Shown one piece after another: positions 36,895 through 48,500 of a DNA stretch of 64,000 nt. Both the position numbers and the translations under genes were made by a program. Under the pieces are notes generated by a model. That model ran no database searches, was not told the origin of the DNA, and saw only the letters and a list, made by a program, of their open reading frames with translations. Source of the stretch: Atrichornis clamosus (taxonomy: Eukaryota; Chordata; Aves; Passeriformes; Menuridae). The stretch is taken from positions 1 to 64,000 of the forward strand of contig WBMZ01006408.1 in NCBI GenBank assembly GCA_013400975.1, read 5' to 3'. Position 1 is the stretch's first letter. Each line of letters opens with the position of its first letter.

Positions 36895-38285
36895 ACGTGG
36901 GGATAAACAAGGAGCCTACTGAGAGCTTGTGGGTCAGGATTAAAGTGAGGGCAGGGAAAAGTGAGGGTCTGCTACAGCCACCCATCCAGGAAGATCACAT
37001 GGATGAGGCCCTCTATAGACAGACAGGAGCAGTCTCATGTTGACGAGTTCTGATCCTCATGGAAGACTTGAACCACCCTGACATCTGTTGGAGGGACAAC
37101 ACAGCAGGGCACAAGCAACCCGAAGGTCCCTGGAATACACTGATGACAACTTCCTTCTTGAAGGGATAGAGGAGCCAACAAGGGGAGGTGCTATGCTGGA
37201 CCTTGTTCTTGCCAACAAGGAGGGGCTGGTGGGGAATGTGAAGCTCAAAGGCAGTTTCGGCTGCAGTGTCCATGAGACAGTGGAGTTCAAAATCCTTAGG
37301 GCAGCAAGAAGGGTGAACAGCAAGCTGGACCCTGTACTTCAGGAGAGCAAACTTTGGCCTTACCAGGGATCTTCTTGGTAGAGTACCATGGGATAAATCC
37401 CAGGATGGAAGAGGGGACCAAGAAAGTAGGTTGATATTCAAGGATCACCACTCTCAGGAGTGATGCACCCCAAAGAGAGGAAGTCAGACAAAACCAGGAG
37501 GAGGCCTGGGTGAATGAATAACGAGCTTCTGGACAAGGCAAACTCAAATGCAAAAATGAAGCCTACAGAGGGTGGAAGCAAGGACAGGCATCCTGGGAGG
37601 AATACAGAGAAATTGTCCAAGCAATTAGGTAAGGAAAGCTAAAGCACTGATAGAATTGAATCTGGCCAGGGATGCCAAAGACAACAAGCAAACCTTCTAT
37701 CGGTACACCTGTGCTAAAAGGAAGACGAGGGAAAATGAAAGCCATCTCCAAAAGAAAATAGATCTGATTATCCAGGACACAGAGAAGGCTGAGGTAGGTA
37801 ATCAATTACTTTGTGCCTCAGCCTTCACCAGCAAGTGCTCCAGCCACACCAACCAAGTCACAGAAGGCAAAGGCAGGGACTGCAAGAACAAAGAGCCACT
37901 CACTGGAGGAGAAGATCAGATTCAAGAACATCTAAGGGACCTGAAGGTACCAAAATCCATGGGACTTGATGAGATGCATCTGTGGGTCCTGCAGGAACTG
38001 GCCGATGAAGTGGCTAAGTCACTATTGATCACACTTGACAAGTCACGGCAGTCCACTGAAGTTCCCACTGACTGAAAAAGGGGAAACACAAACCCCATTT
38101 TTCAAAATGGTAAAAAAAGGAAGACCCAGAGAACTTCAGGCCAGTCTGTCTCACCTCACCTTCAAATAAGGAGGTGATTAGTGACTACCAACATGGCTTC
38201 GCTAAGGGCAAATTGTGCCTGAGAAATTTGGTGGCTTTCTGTTGTGGGGCTACAGCTTTGGTGGATAAGGGAAGAGAAACTGACA
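36895..38285 (+). mobile_element. CR1 LINE ORF2 remnant (endonuclease to RT), inactive
   Basis: Plus-strand CR1 coding sequence broken into pieces. Near 36925 it encodes a 'LWVRIK' segment, then the endonuclease-end motif HPDICWRDNTAGHKQ (about 37072-37116). The segment LVLANKEGLVGNVKLKGSFG follows in the frame of 37088-37381, then '[19 protein letters not shown]' in a degraded stretch near 37560-37620. The next open piece (37656-38075) covers [11 protein letters not shown], the '[20 protein letters not shown]' stretch and '[19 protein letters not shown]'. That frame ends where the family has Asp-Trp-Lys: the Trp codon has become TGA at 38073-38075. 'NYRPVSLTS'-like RT sequence follows near 38135-38160 out of frame. 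After a deletion comes '[19 protein letters not shown]' (about 38180-38240). The copy stops before the RT catalytic YADD box and has no CR1 3' tail, so it is truncated at both ends and non-functional. Confidence 0.95.
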
Positions 38286-39707
38286 GGGAAGGGTGGCAGA
38301 ATTCCCAGGGCTATGTGTTTCATCTATTGGCTTTTTCACTATTTATGTACGAGTGTGCAGTGGGGCCACCAGCACATTCATGGATCCCATGGATGCTCTG
38401 GCTCCCACTGCGCAGAGAGAATATTACAAAGGTAATCCAAAGCCAGCTAGAGTGAAAATGACCCTAAAAGGGTTCTTCCAATCAGGCCCGAATAAAGAAG
38501 ATTAAAGAAACAAATATCTAAGAATCACGAAAAGGACGCACTACCATTCTAATCTCTGTTGATTTGACAAGAAAAATACATAGAAAGGCTGTATTTGTGC
38601 ACATACCTTAACCTCCTCTTTGAACCCCAAAGAGTCTTTAACACAGCTCAAGTTGCACATAAGTCTCTACTCTCCTTTAAACTTGAGTTACACACCTCAA
38701 CTCTGCCCACCCAGGAGCAATGAACCAGTGCTCAAGCCCAGTGATCATGAGAAGCAACCAGGACTCAAGTCCTGAGTAAATGCTTCTTCACACATTGTTT
38801 GTTCACATAAAACTTTGTCCTGGATGCTGAACTGCAGCCTCTACTCCCCCAAATAACTCAGCCAATATTTTAAGCAGTGTTGCTCCCAGAAGGTGCCTCA
38901 AGCTCTGCACACAGTGGATTGCCACAGCCCCCTGGTATGGCTTATGAACCTTCTTTGCAGAGGAGGGAAGAGCCCTAGAAACATGTGCAGAAGGTGGGAA
39001 TGTGGCAGAAGGGAGTCAAATATTTGTAAGCAGTTTCATTCATCACCCAGGAGATATGAAACATCAGAAGCAATAAAATAGGAGCTATGCCAGTTCCCTC
39101 TCCACAAGTGCTTGCAAACAACACTTATTTCACTCCTTGTCTCCTCCCAGACCAGAAAGTAAGAGCACTAGGTCATCGCTCCTTCACATCAGCTGAATCC
39201 ATGCTCTGCAATAACACTGCCACCTCTCATATATTCCAAGATTGTAGGGGTTTTTAAATACTTAAACTTTGAAGGGAAATAGAAGAGATTAAAGACCAGC
39301 AGAAGGACTTGTCAGCGACTTACTGTGTGAGAAAGAACTGGATTGTTAACACCAAAGGCACTTGCTGTGTAGCTACACTTCACTTAAGATGTGAGCTATG
39401 AATGCAAACACGTGGCTCTGGTTTCTACATCAGAGAGCTTAAACCCAGCCACTCAATGTGTGACTGTGCCAAATGATGTCTGTATTGCCCCAGGTACCCG
39501 AGGCTGTTTCACAGAACCAAGGCTATCACATCCTAAAGGCATCAAAAGACTCAATAGTTCTAACCCAGCAGTTGTGACCCTTGGGAGGGTACAAGGGTTG
39601 GGAACGTGAGCAGCAGCCAAACTCTTGTTCTCAGCCTCTCCCATTGCTGCTGTCAGAAATCAAATGCTGGGCTAATGGCCAGTGTAGATATTTCCGCAGG
39701 ATGAAAC

Positions 39708-39722
39708 AAAAAAAAAAAAAAA
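39708..39722. repeat. Poly(A) tract, 15 bases
   Basis: Fifteen consecutive A with no recognisable retroposon body to its left. Confidence 0.85.
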
Positions 39723-42373
39723 CCACTTTAGTCTTAACTCAGAAACATCCAAATCTACACCCTCTCCCTTTAAAACCTGTGGCCCAGATCTGCAGTGTTT
39801 TGTCTAAGGGGATATTAGCCTAACTTGGGAAGGGAGGAGAAACCGCTAATCATATTTCTACCATTATTGCTCAGAAATTCATGGAGCAGAAATAAGGGAT
39901 CCTGAAGAGTTATAACACATGCCACATACCTCCTAAGTTCTATTGATTTAAGCCACGAGAACCTTGCTTCCCTTTGACCTCTGAGCAGTATTTGCATTTA
40001 TTGTGCAATACCTGGCAAAGCAGTGCCACGTATGTGGTGTCAGCTACTCAACCCCTCAGTGAAATCATCGAAGCAAATATGAAAAATAAAAAGTCACTGG
40101 ACCAGTATGGCAGCTGCACGGTGTGAAAAAAATTGTGTGTGACTTAAAGAACAAGATATGAGTTAAGGTGAGGGAGAACAGAAAGCAAAAGAGAGCTACA
40201 GCAAAAGTCTTGGAGAATAGGAGCACTTTGCTGCAAGTTCTTGCAAATGAGCTACAACTGGTCATGGCACAAACATTGAGAAAGCATTAGTTTGAGAATA
40301 TTTGTGGATATTTACTCTCCATAGATGTTTTAAAGACTGGATTTGCAAAAGCAAAAGTGCCCCTTCCCTTCCACTGCTGAAATCCAGAGAGGGCTTCTGC
40401 TGTTGACGTCAGCAGGAACCACATTAGGCCAAAGCACATTATTTTCAAAAGTCTCTCTGAAATATAGTCAACACAATCAAATTGTACAATTCCTACAGGC
40501 CTACTTATATTTACTAGGAAGCCAAACTAAATTTGCTATATGATCCATGAAATCATAAAAAGCAAAAAGCCATATAAAAAGAGAATAAGCCTGAGCTCTC
40601 AAGTTCAATACACAATTTTACACCATTATTTTTAAATATGATGGCATTGCCATAAATATGGGATCTTCTGTCTTCAAGAGCAGTCACACTTGCATAAGGC
40701 TAGCACTGGAGCAACAGCTAAGGAAGCATGAGTGCTGCCCTTTCAGATGGTTCCAGAATCCCCAATATCTGCTGGGGATCTATCCTTCCCCCCTAACTCC
40801 CTGTGACACAAAGGGAAAGGAGGGAGGTTTTTTTCTCTGGTCATTTGTTTTGAGAGGAGAATCGCCTGAGAAGACCTTATGAGAGGAACTTCTTTCAGAG
40901 GCACATCTGCCCCCAAGAAGCCACCTCCCAGTGAAACCTGTTACCAGCAAGAAACTGCCCAGGAGGAGAGGGCAGTGTTTTACTCACTGTAGGATGGATG
41001 CTTTCACAGACGTACTCACAAACCCAAAGAAATGTGTAAGATTTACAGACCCTGGATTCACAGTATTTTCTTTTTTTTTTCAGACTATAAACTGATTTAA
41101 ACTATTTTTAGGAAAGGCAATGCTGTTGGGAAGGTGATAGAGTGAGATATAGGAGACAAGCTCTGTAAGAGGAGGGCTGTGGGTTTTCCTCACCACCATG
41201 CTGTGCCAGCCATGTCCCTGGGTGAGCCATCCTGGCAGCCCTGCTGGAGCACGGCCGTGACGGCCACGGGGACCACAGGTGAATGGGGCCACAGGGCTAC
41301 AGCAGGGCAAAGAAAACACTGTGCCAAAGGGAGCAGCCAACCACCAGTCCCAACACTGCTGCCCGTATAGTGTTCCCAGACATTTTACCAACTGCTCTCC
41401 TGAGCTTATCAGCCCAGAAACAGAGTAGTGGCTCCATGATCCCTCTCCTGCCTGGCTGGGCAGGGTTGGCATCACCTCCTGGATGAGTGGCCCAAAGTCT
41501 CCCTTTGAAGCTGACTGCTCCAGCTACAACCCCATTAAGCACGCAAATTTTTAAGCACCCTCTTCAGCCTCTGAGTATCTACTTTATTTTCCCTTTGAGA
41601 TGAAAGAGCAGGTTTGAAGAGCAAGTCTGGGAGAGAAGGAATATGGGGAACACATCAGTGACTTCAGCAGTCTTCAAGCTCAAGACTGCCTGCTTGATGC
41701 AAAGCCCCAGCAAATGAGTGAAAACATAAATTACACTCATAGACAGGGTGGGTGCACAACCCTGTCAACATCTATGCACTTCTTTTTATGTCCCTTTTAT
41801 TAAAGTATTTACATTTTCAGCTTGTTTCAGAACACAAATCTTCTAGCAGATGTGCCATTTGTGAGACACATCACTAAGTAATTGACTTTCAAGTTATAAA
41901 TACAGCATCTCTCACTTACCACGCCTGTGATCACGAGCTAAAGACAGCCTGCAGAGTGGGAAGATGGTCATTTGAATTTGTGAAACTCTCGTGGGATGCC
42001 TAACTCTAGTGCTAATTTTGGCTCATAACTTTTCCCCGCAGTAACGTACATCCCTGTCAGACTCTGCCTTTAATGCATTCACAGCCACCTTAATGCCCCA
42101 GGAGGATTTATGACCAGTTCAAGACTCCCATGAAGGGAGGACAATCCAAAGCTAACTTTTAAAGCTGCATGACAAACCGGGACCAACATAAGAGATCAGA
42201 GGTCACCACATTGCTTATCACAACACCACCCTTACATGATTTCTCATGGTGCCTTTGACAGACATCACGTATTCCCTTAGCTGTTCCCAACGGGGCAGGC
42301 ATGAGTCATGGAGCAGTTTTCGGCCTGGCCACACAAAAGACAATAATGAAAGAATGGAAGACAATTTTGAGTT

Positions 42374-42388
42374 AAAAAAAAAAAAAAA
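42374..42388. repeat. Poly(A) tract, 15 bases
   Basis: Fifteen consecutive A about 100 bp left of a minus-strand CR1 tail. CR1 does not end in poly(A), so the two are probably unrelated. Confidence 0.85.
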
Positions 42389-42488
42389 GGGAGTTATTTT
42401 TGTTTCATTTTGATATTTTTACGGTGTTGTTTGGGGTTGTTTCATTTTTAACAGCAACAGATCCCAGGTACAATCTCCAGCATACACA

Positions 42489-42822
42489 GGGAATCATAGA
42501 ACAGTTCGGGTTGGAAGGAACCCTAAAAACTGTCTAGTTCCAAGGGTTCCAAGAAAGGTGTCCAAATCTAAGGACTTCCACTAGACCAGGTCGCTTGAAG
42601 CCCCATCCAACCTGGCCTTGAACCCTTCCAGGGATGGGGCAGCCACAACCCCTCTGGGTAATCTGTGCCAATGCCTCACCACCCTCACAGTCAAAATTTT
42701 CTTCCTAATATCTAACCTAAACCTACTCTCAGTTTAAAGCCATCCCCTCTTGCCCTTATAAAAAGCCCCTCTCCAGCTTTCTTTAGGTACTGGAAGGTGC
42801 TATAGGGTCTCCTTGGGTACAT
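42489..42822 (-). mobile_element. CR1 LINE, 3' tail fragment (5'-truncated)
   Basis: Antisense CR1 3' end. It starts at 'gggaatcatagaacagttcgggttggaagg', where the 8-bp CATAGAAT word typical of the CR1 terminus is recognisable. It runs through 'cactagaccaggtcgcttgaagccccatccaacctggcc', 'cttccagggatggggcagcc' and 'attttcttcctaatatctaacctaa', and ends near 'ggtactggaaggtgctatagggtctcc'. The subfamily wording is close to the 10793-11195 copy. No coding capacity remains. Confidence 0.97.
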
Positions 42823-45062
42823 TTTGGCAGGTTTTACAGCAACTAAGAGCTGTGGGGCAGCTGGATACTGACAGCCTTCATGTACAAGAGACATTTTTCA
42901 TCCTTTTGTTTTAATTTTGTTTTGTTTTAACCAAGCCTGTTCTTGAGCAGATTTGATCTGGCAATCAGCAGTAGTTAAGCATCAGGATTATCACAGACTC
43001 AGTGGTTTATGCCCCAGCCCACTCATGGCTTTTCACACAGCTCACAGTTTCCTTTCCACTGCAGTTTACTTATGGGGACTGCAAGTTCTAACTAGAGAAG
43101 TGGGGTTTTTTCACCCCTTCTTCCTCTGCCTGACTGGGGTTAGCCATGTTTTGCATAAGCACAGTTTTATTTATACCGGATATGAAAATTCATAAAGTTC
43201 CTCTATGACCAGTGAAAAATAGTAGGCCCCTGCTCCAAATCTCTCGCACAGTAGGAAAAAAAAGTAGTTTTGAGATGGAAGAACTGGAGGGAAACAGGTT
43301 ACGGCAATAACAAAATACGAGCACCTGTCCATATGTTTGATACTGTTAAACAAAATCTGTTATGTAGTTTGCACGTGCTACGTATCATTATTCAATGATA
43401 GTTAACTGGAAGTATGTTGGAAAAGAAAGCACACAAAAATCACAACTGTCAAGAAAGAAGTGTGCCATCACCAAACATGATTATCCAGCCAACCAGCATC
43501 AGGGTCCAGGAATTTCTGTCAACCCAAAGTGCATATTCCTTCCCACCCTCCCATTTACTACTTCTTTCCAGAAACTCTTTCTTTGTGCCTGATTGAGGCC
43601 TATAAAGAAAGCTTTTTGAAAAAGTATGTCTAAACTTCTTCCACATGAGAGACAAAACACAAAAAATGAGAAAAATAAAACCCTCTTCCTCATAGACGAG
43701 AGGGACAGGTTGCATCTTCCTCTGGCTCAGTGCGGAGCACTGACAAGAGAATTAGAAGCAAGAGGAGGCTGTAAGCCACCTACTCACCGGTAATTCTGTC
43801 CATTTGCGCGGTCCTCAGGGGAGGGATTAGCAGCCCCAAGGGAGCTATGAACAGAGCTTGTTTGTGACATCCTCCAGCAAGTCATTACATGGGCACAGAC
43901 CAGCAGCCAGGACAGTGCCAGCCCACCCCTGCGGAGGAGACCAGACAGCCTAAATAAAGAACTTACGATGAGGCTTTTTCCTTCTCCCACTACTGACGGC
44001 ATTAAAAGGACCAGAACAGAACATGATGCAGAGAAGCAAGCAATTTCATCCTAAAATCAGATTATTTAATATTCCAAGTAGAAACACATAGGATCCTCCC
44101 TGGCCAAACAGGTTACCCAGCCAGTCTTGCTTAGAAAATTCTTTAAAAGCTCATTTCTGTCTTTTGTCTCATCGCCCTCTTTGCCTGCCAAAAGCAAAGT
44201 CTAACTTTCCCAGTTTGGCCACTGTTTTGCATGTGATGTCATTTTTTCAAGTGCTCTGCAGTGTGCTCTGGTACTTGGACTATTCAGGCTGGGGTCAGTG
44301 TTCACCAGCACCACAGCGTGCAGAGAACACCATCTCAAAGCATCAAGCATCCCATCAGCACCACAGCAAAAAGGCCAGGTATCACACGGCAGGGCAGGAG
44401 CTGTGCCAGGATTCCCATCCTGGCACTACCTGCTGAGCTCCCTAATTGCAGCTGGCAGGACATCAAGTCCCAAAACAAGGAAGACGAAGTATTACTTCAT
44501 CCATGCACTCCCACCAGAGGATGGGCAGCTCAGCCTCCCCAGGTGGCCCACAAGCAAACCCCATGGCTACAGGTTCTTCTGACTTGGAGGAGCCTGGGCA
44601 AAGGCTCCACCCTGCCCAGGACACAGCAGCACTGCTGGAACCTGATCCATGGCTGGGATGAGCAAGATCCAAGAGCTACCCCCTCAGAGGGAAAAGCTGC
44701 AGTGGGCAATCAGTTAAAAAAGGCTCTCTGATATTCTTTGTGCAACCAAATTTACACCAGCATAACCTTAAAAGGTCTTCAACGAGGCTAAGTGCTGAGA
44801 AAAGTAACTCCTGCACACCATCCTTTTCCTGAGAGATACAAAGCAGCACTGATGTGCTTTGTACACACCAGAATAACAGGGAAGGTAGCACATGTGGAGT
44901 ACCACAATGGGCATCCAGTGAAGTCATTCCTAACTTCTCCCCAAGGTGGTGACACGTCACAGAAGTCTCCAATCATGCAGCACAAAGCTAAATTGGGAAT
45001 TAATTGTACTGAGATAAGTCACTGCAGTATTAGGGCTAAGACAGAAGGGCAACATTTGAATG
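42823..45062. other. Non-coding DNA between CR1 copies
   Basis: No recognisable gene. Four mutually overlapping frames in 44164-44731, on both strands and up to 156 codons, have no common register or domain and look like chance opening in a moderately GC-rich stretch. Confidence 0.55.
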
Positions 45063-45596
45063 ACAGAGTCAAAGAATCATTTAGGTTGGAAAAGACCTCT
45101 CAGACCATCAAGTCCAACTGTTAACCCAGCACTGCCAAGCTCATCACTAAGCCATGTCCCCAGGTGCCACATCTACATGTCTTTTAAACACCTCCAGGGA
45201 TGGTGACTCAACCACTTCCCTGGCAGCCTGTTCCAATGCTAGACAATCCTTTCCATGAAGAAATTTTTCCCAATATCCAATGCAAACATCCCCTGGCACA
45301 GCTTAAGACTGTCTCCTCTTGTCCTATTGCTCATGACCGGGGAGAAGAAACCAAACCCCACCTGGTTACAGCCTCCTTTAAGGGAGTTGTAGAAAGCAAT
45401 AAGATCCCCCTGAGCTTCCTTTTCTCCAAACTACACCCTCCCAGCTCCCTCAGCTGCTCCTCATAAGATTTGTGCTCCAGACCCTTCCTCAGCTCCACTG
45501 CCCTTCTCGGGACATGCTCCAGCACCTCAATGTCTTTCCTTTAGTGAGAGGCCCAAAACTGAGCATAGTACTCAAGGTGCAGCCTTACCAGAGCCT
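45063..45596 (-). mobile_element. CR1 LINE, 3' tail fragment of a second subfamily
   Basis: Antisense CR1 3' region. It begins 'gagtcaaagaatcatttaggttgg', continues 'caagtccaactgttaacccagcactgcc', 'tgccacatctacatgtcttttaaacacctccagggatgg' and 'ttccctggcagcctgttcc', and reaches 'ggcccaaaactgagcatagtactcaaggtgcagcc'. About 530 bp are kept, the longest 3' tail in the window. The wording differs from the 10.8 and 42.5 kb copies but matches the 34.6 kb scrap, so at least two CR1 subfamilies have inserted here. The frames at 45200-45466 (plus) and 45331-45525 (minus) are readings of this repeat. Confidence 0.96.
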
Positions 45597-48500
45597 TCTG
45601 ACTCCTTGTAAAGACAATATTCAGCCTCCATCAATTTAGTACTGTGCCTCAAGTACAGCAGTGCACTAATCATAAGAGAAGATAGCACAGGTAAGTGCTT
45701 TGAAAGACATTTAGGTCTCTCACTCAGACAGACGCCTTTCTGAAATATTGCCAGTACACTCACAGTATTTGTCTGTCATTTCAAAAGGCAACATTTCCTA
45801 AAACCGTTTGAAACATGCAGGTTGGCAGCAGCCTCGTTACTCTTTCTTCTTATGCAAATTCAACCTCTGTGCAAAACCCAAGATTTTCACGTGCAGGCAA
45901 AACTGCAGGCACCAGCTAACACCCAAGTTGGTGGCACTGCAAAGGTCATCAGCACAGCCCTTACCTGAACATTTTGGGGGTAAGTTTATGTTTATATCTG
46001 TTTTTAGTACTGAATTGACATATCCCAGCACAAAGATCAACAAGTACTTGGGTCCTCCTGTTGAGCCAAGGAGTTTCTCTCATAGCTGGCCTGACATTTC
46101 GGAAAGGGACCCACCATTTGGCAGAGGCAGGAGGCCTGACCTGGGTGCTGTAAGCAGTCAGAAGGAAAGCTGCAAGGCTCTGTGCACAGTGACAAGTCAA
46201 AGTCAAGCCACAAGACATCCACATCACTGGGCATGCCAGGTGCCTGGACAGAAAATAACCATGAGTCCATCTGGGATTCAGGAGACAGCTGCCACAGATC
46301 TGCCATGTGACATCAGGGCGCTTGGCTCATCCCATCATCTCTGAAGCACAGGGATGCAATATTTGCTCCTCTTTGCCTGAAGAGTGTTAGGCAGGGACCT
46401 TCTCTGACCACATATGTGACCAGCAGCAAGCCAAACAGCTAACAGGGGTTAGATGTGCACCCCTCAGAGCAGCCGTATCCCAAACCAAGGCTTTGGAATA
46501 CCAATCACTTCAGCATTAACCAAGCCCCAGTCATTTTAATGCGGTTATCGCTTTGAAAGCCACACAGCAAGCAAATTAAACAAGCTAATCCAGCCAGCGT
46601 CAAGCACTGCCAACACACATCAAGGAAGATGATGGCAGGCTTTGCCCTTGGCTTTGCTTCTGCAAGACAGGCAATGGGCTTTTTATTTGTTCTTCTGCGA
46701 TAACAGGTATCAAATGTCGGGCAGGTGTCAAGGCTAAAGGGGGAAAAAAACCAAGCTATCCCTCCAAGGTCAGGTAATCCATTGCTCTTTGTGCCTGCAG
46801 GGAAGGCACTCCCCTTGCTTACCCAGCCATAGGCTGAAGTAACAGCGACCGTGGTATTGCATGGTTAGAACATGGAGCTATTTTATGTTCACAGCCACAT
46901 TGTTGGTATAATCAACTGACATGTACCTCAGTTCTCTTTATTGTGATTCATGCTCTGTGCTAATTAAACAGTACATGACAAATGCATAGTTATTAGCAGT
47001 AGCTGGAGAGCCAGTAAATCTTGCAGCAGCCTGAACAGAGGAACAGTGCAGTGTGATAGCATCCTCCAGGTGTTGAGACAGGGCTGATGAAGGATGCTGG
47101 ATCCAAGCAAGGCATAAACACCTCCTGCCAAGTACCCATAAAGTAGTCTCAGCCCCTCAGCACTGAAAGATTGCTGTGTGCTACACACACAGACAGCTGC
47201 AGGTAATACCAAACACTTACCTAGATGCTTCCCAGGTGCCAGACCTTTAAACAAGGGTATCCTGGCTGAGGCTTGTCAGAGAGACTTTCTGCATGCTGGG
47301 TATTTTACTTTGCACCAGGACCCTGCTCCAGATCCAATGCCAAAAGCTACCAATCTTCATTTCTAGCCTCAGCCTAACACCCTCCCATCCTCAGTTTTCC
47401 CCTCTGGTTCTAGGGCATCATGGTGCAATGAAACAGCCTGTGCCAATGTACATCATGGGAGGATAAAAGTAGATCCTCAGCATCCTAGAAATAGGCAAAA
47501 GAAGCCAGAGTTATACCAAATACCAATCTTAGTTTAAAGGGCAGCCAAGAGTTAAAACTTCTGTGCATATGCTGTAGAGCTATTCTTTCCAGGGGGCAAT
47601 TGCTCAACAGACTTTTAGAATCCTGTATAGTTACTGCTTTTTTCTACACAACATCTTTTTGTCTGTCTAAAAAAATACTATTGTCAGACTACATCATTCC
47701 TTTCTCATTGCTGTGATTTGTGATGATTTGTTGGAAGGATTCTTTAAGAATAAGTAGCAGCTGATGCACTTTTACAGCAAAAGCCTGCATTTTTCATCAT
47801 TGTTGTCATGGGTTTATTTATACAGCGCAATTCATGTAGAAAACCTCCCCCCAGCACTGGGCAATCCAGGGCACAGACACACTGAAAGTCACAGCCCATA
47901 ACTGCAAAGTAAGCCTGTACACAAACCCCCCCTCCCCAGAACCAAACAGAAGAAAAAAAGAAAAAAACTAAAGACCTTCAGGGATTTTACATCCTCAAAG
48001 GCTCCTGGGAACAGAAGATGCTCCTCAAGCGCAGGTGCTTGCACAGAATGTGGTGGTGACCCAGCATGTAAAGGGTGACTTTGGCAAAGGAGATTAAAGC
48101 TTGGAAAAGCAGAAAGATTTTGACTTCTTGTTTAACTAGGAGAAGCTAGAGATTTTGGGTTTGTAGCTGACAAACAAACAGTATGCAGGCATTCCTGTTA
48201 CATTCAGAGACTTGTTTCAAGTGTGAGAGGAACAAGCTCTTCATTTCAGTCCATCTTAAGTCTCTGCTGGTTCATGTGAGCATTTTGGCACTGAGACTAT
48301 TTGCAGAAGCTTCTTTCTAATGCTATTTCCTCTGTATGAATACCTACATGGAGTACTTCCGTGTTTACGGTCTGCATGACCTTCCAATGCCAGCCTGGTT
48401 TAACAGCACAGATGGAGACAGCATACCCAAGAAGTGCACCTTAATCCAAAGAATGTGACAGACTTGTCATAGCCTGCTAGTGGCTATGGTGATTGACCTC

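Larger units (their letters stand above)
38286..42480. other. Non-coding DNA
   Basis: No recognisable exon or RNA gene in about 4.2 kb. The longest frame is 41080-41475 (131 codons, minus), which is overlapped by two plus-strand frames and has no domain. Homopolymers lie at 39708-39722 and 42374-42388 (15 A each). Confidence 0.6.

Noticed and set aside
44164..44731. Four overlapping plus-strand frames plus one minus-strand frame
   Set aside because: Different registers of the same bases with no conserved motif and no CpG island or repeat to suggest a gene.
45808..46344. 178-codon plus-strand frame, the longest in the window
   Set aside because: No domain, no family resemblance, overlapping minus-strand frames of 88-89 codons, and no supporting splice or promoter context. 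The length is within chance for 64 kb read in six frames.
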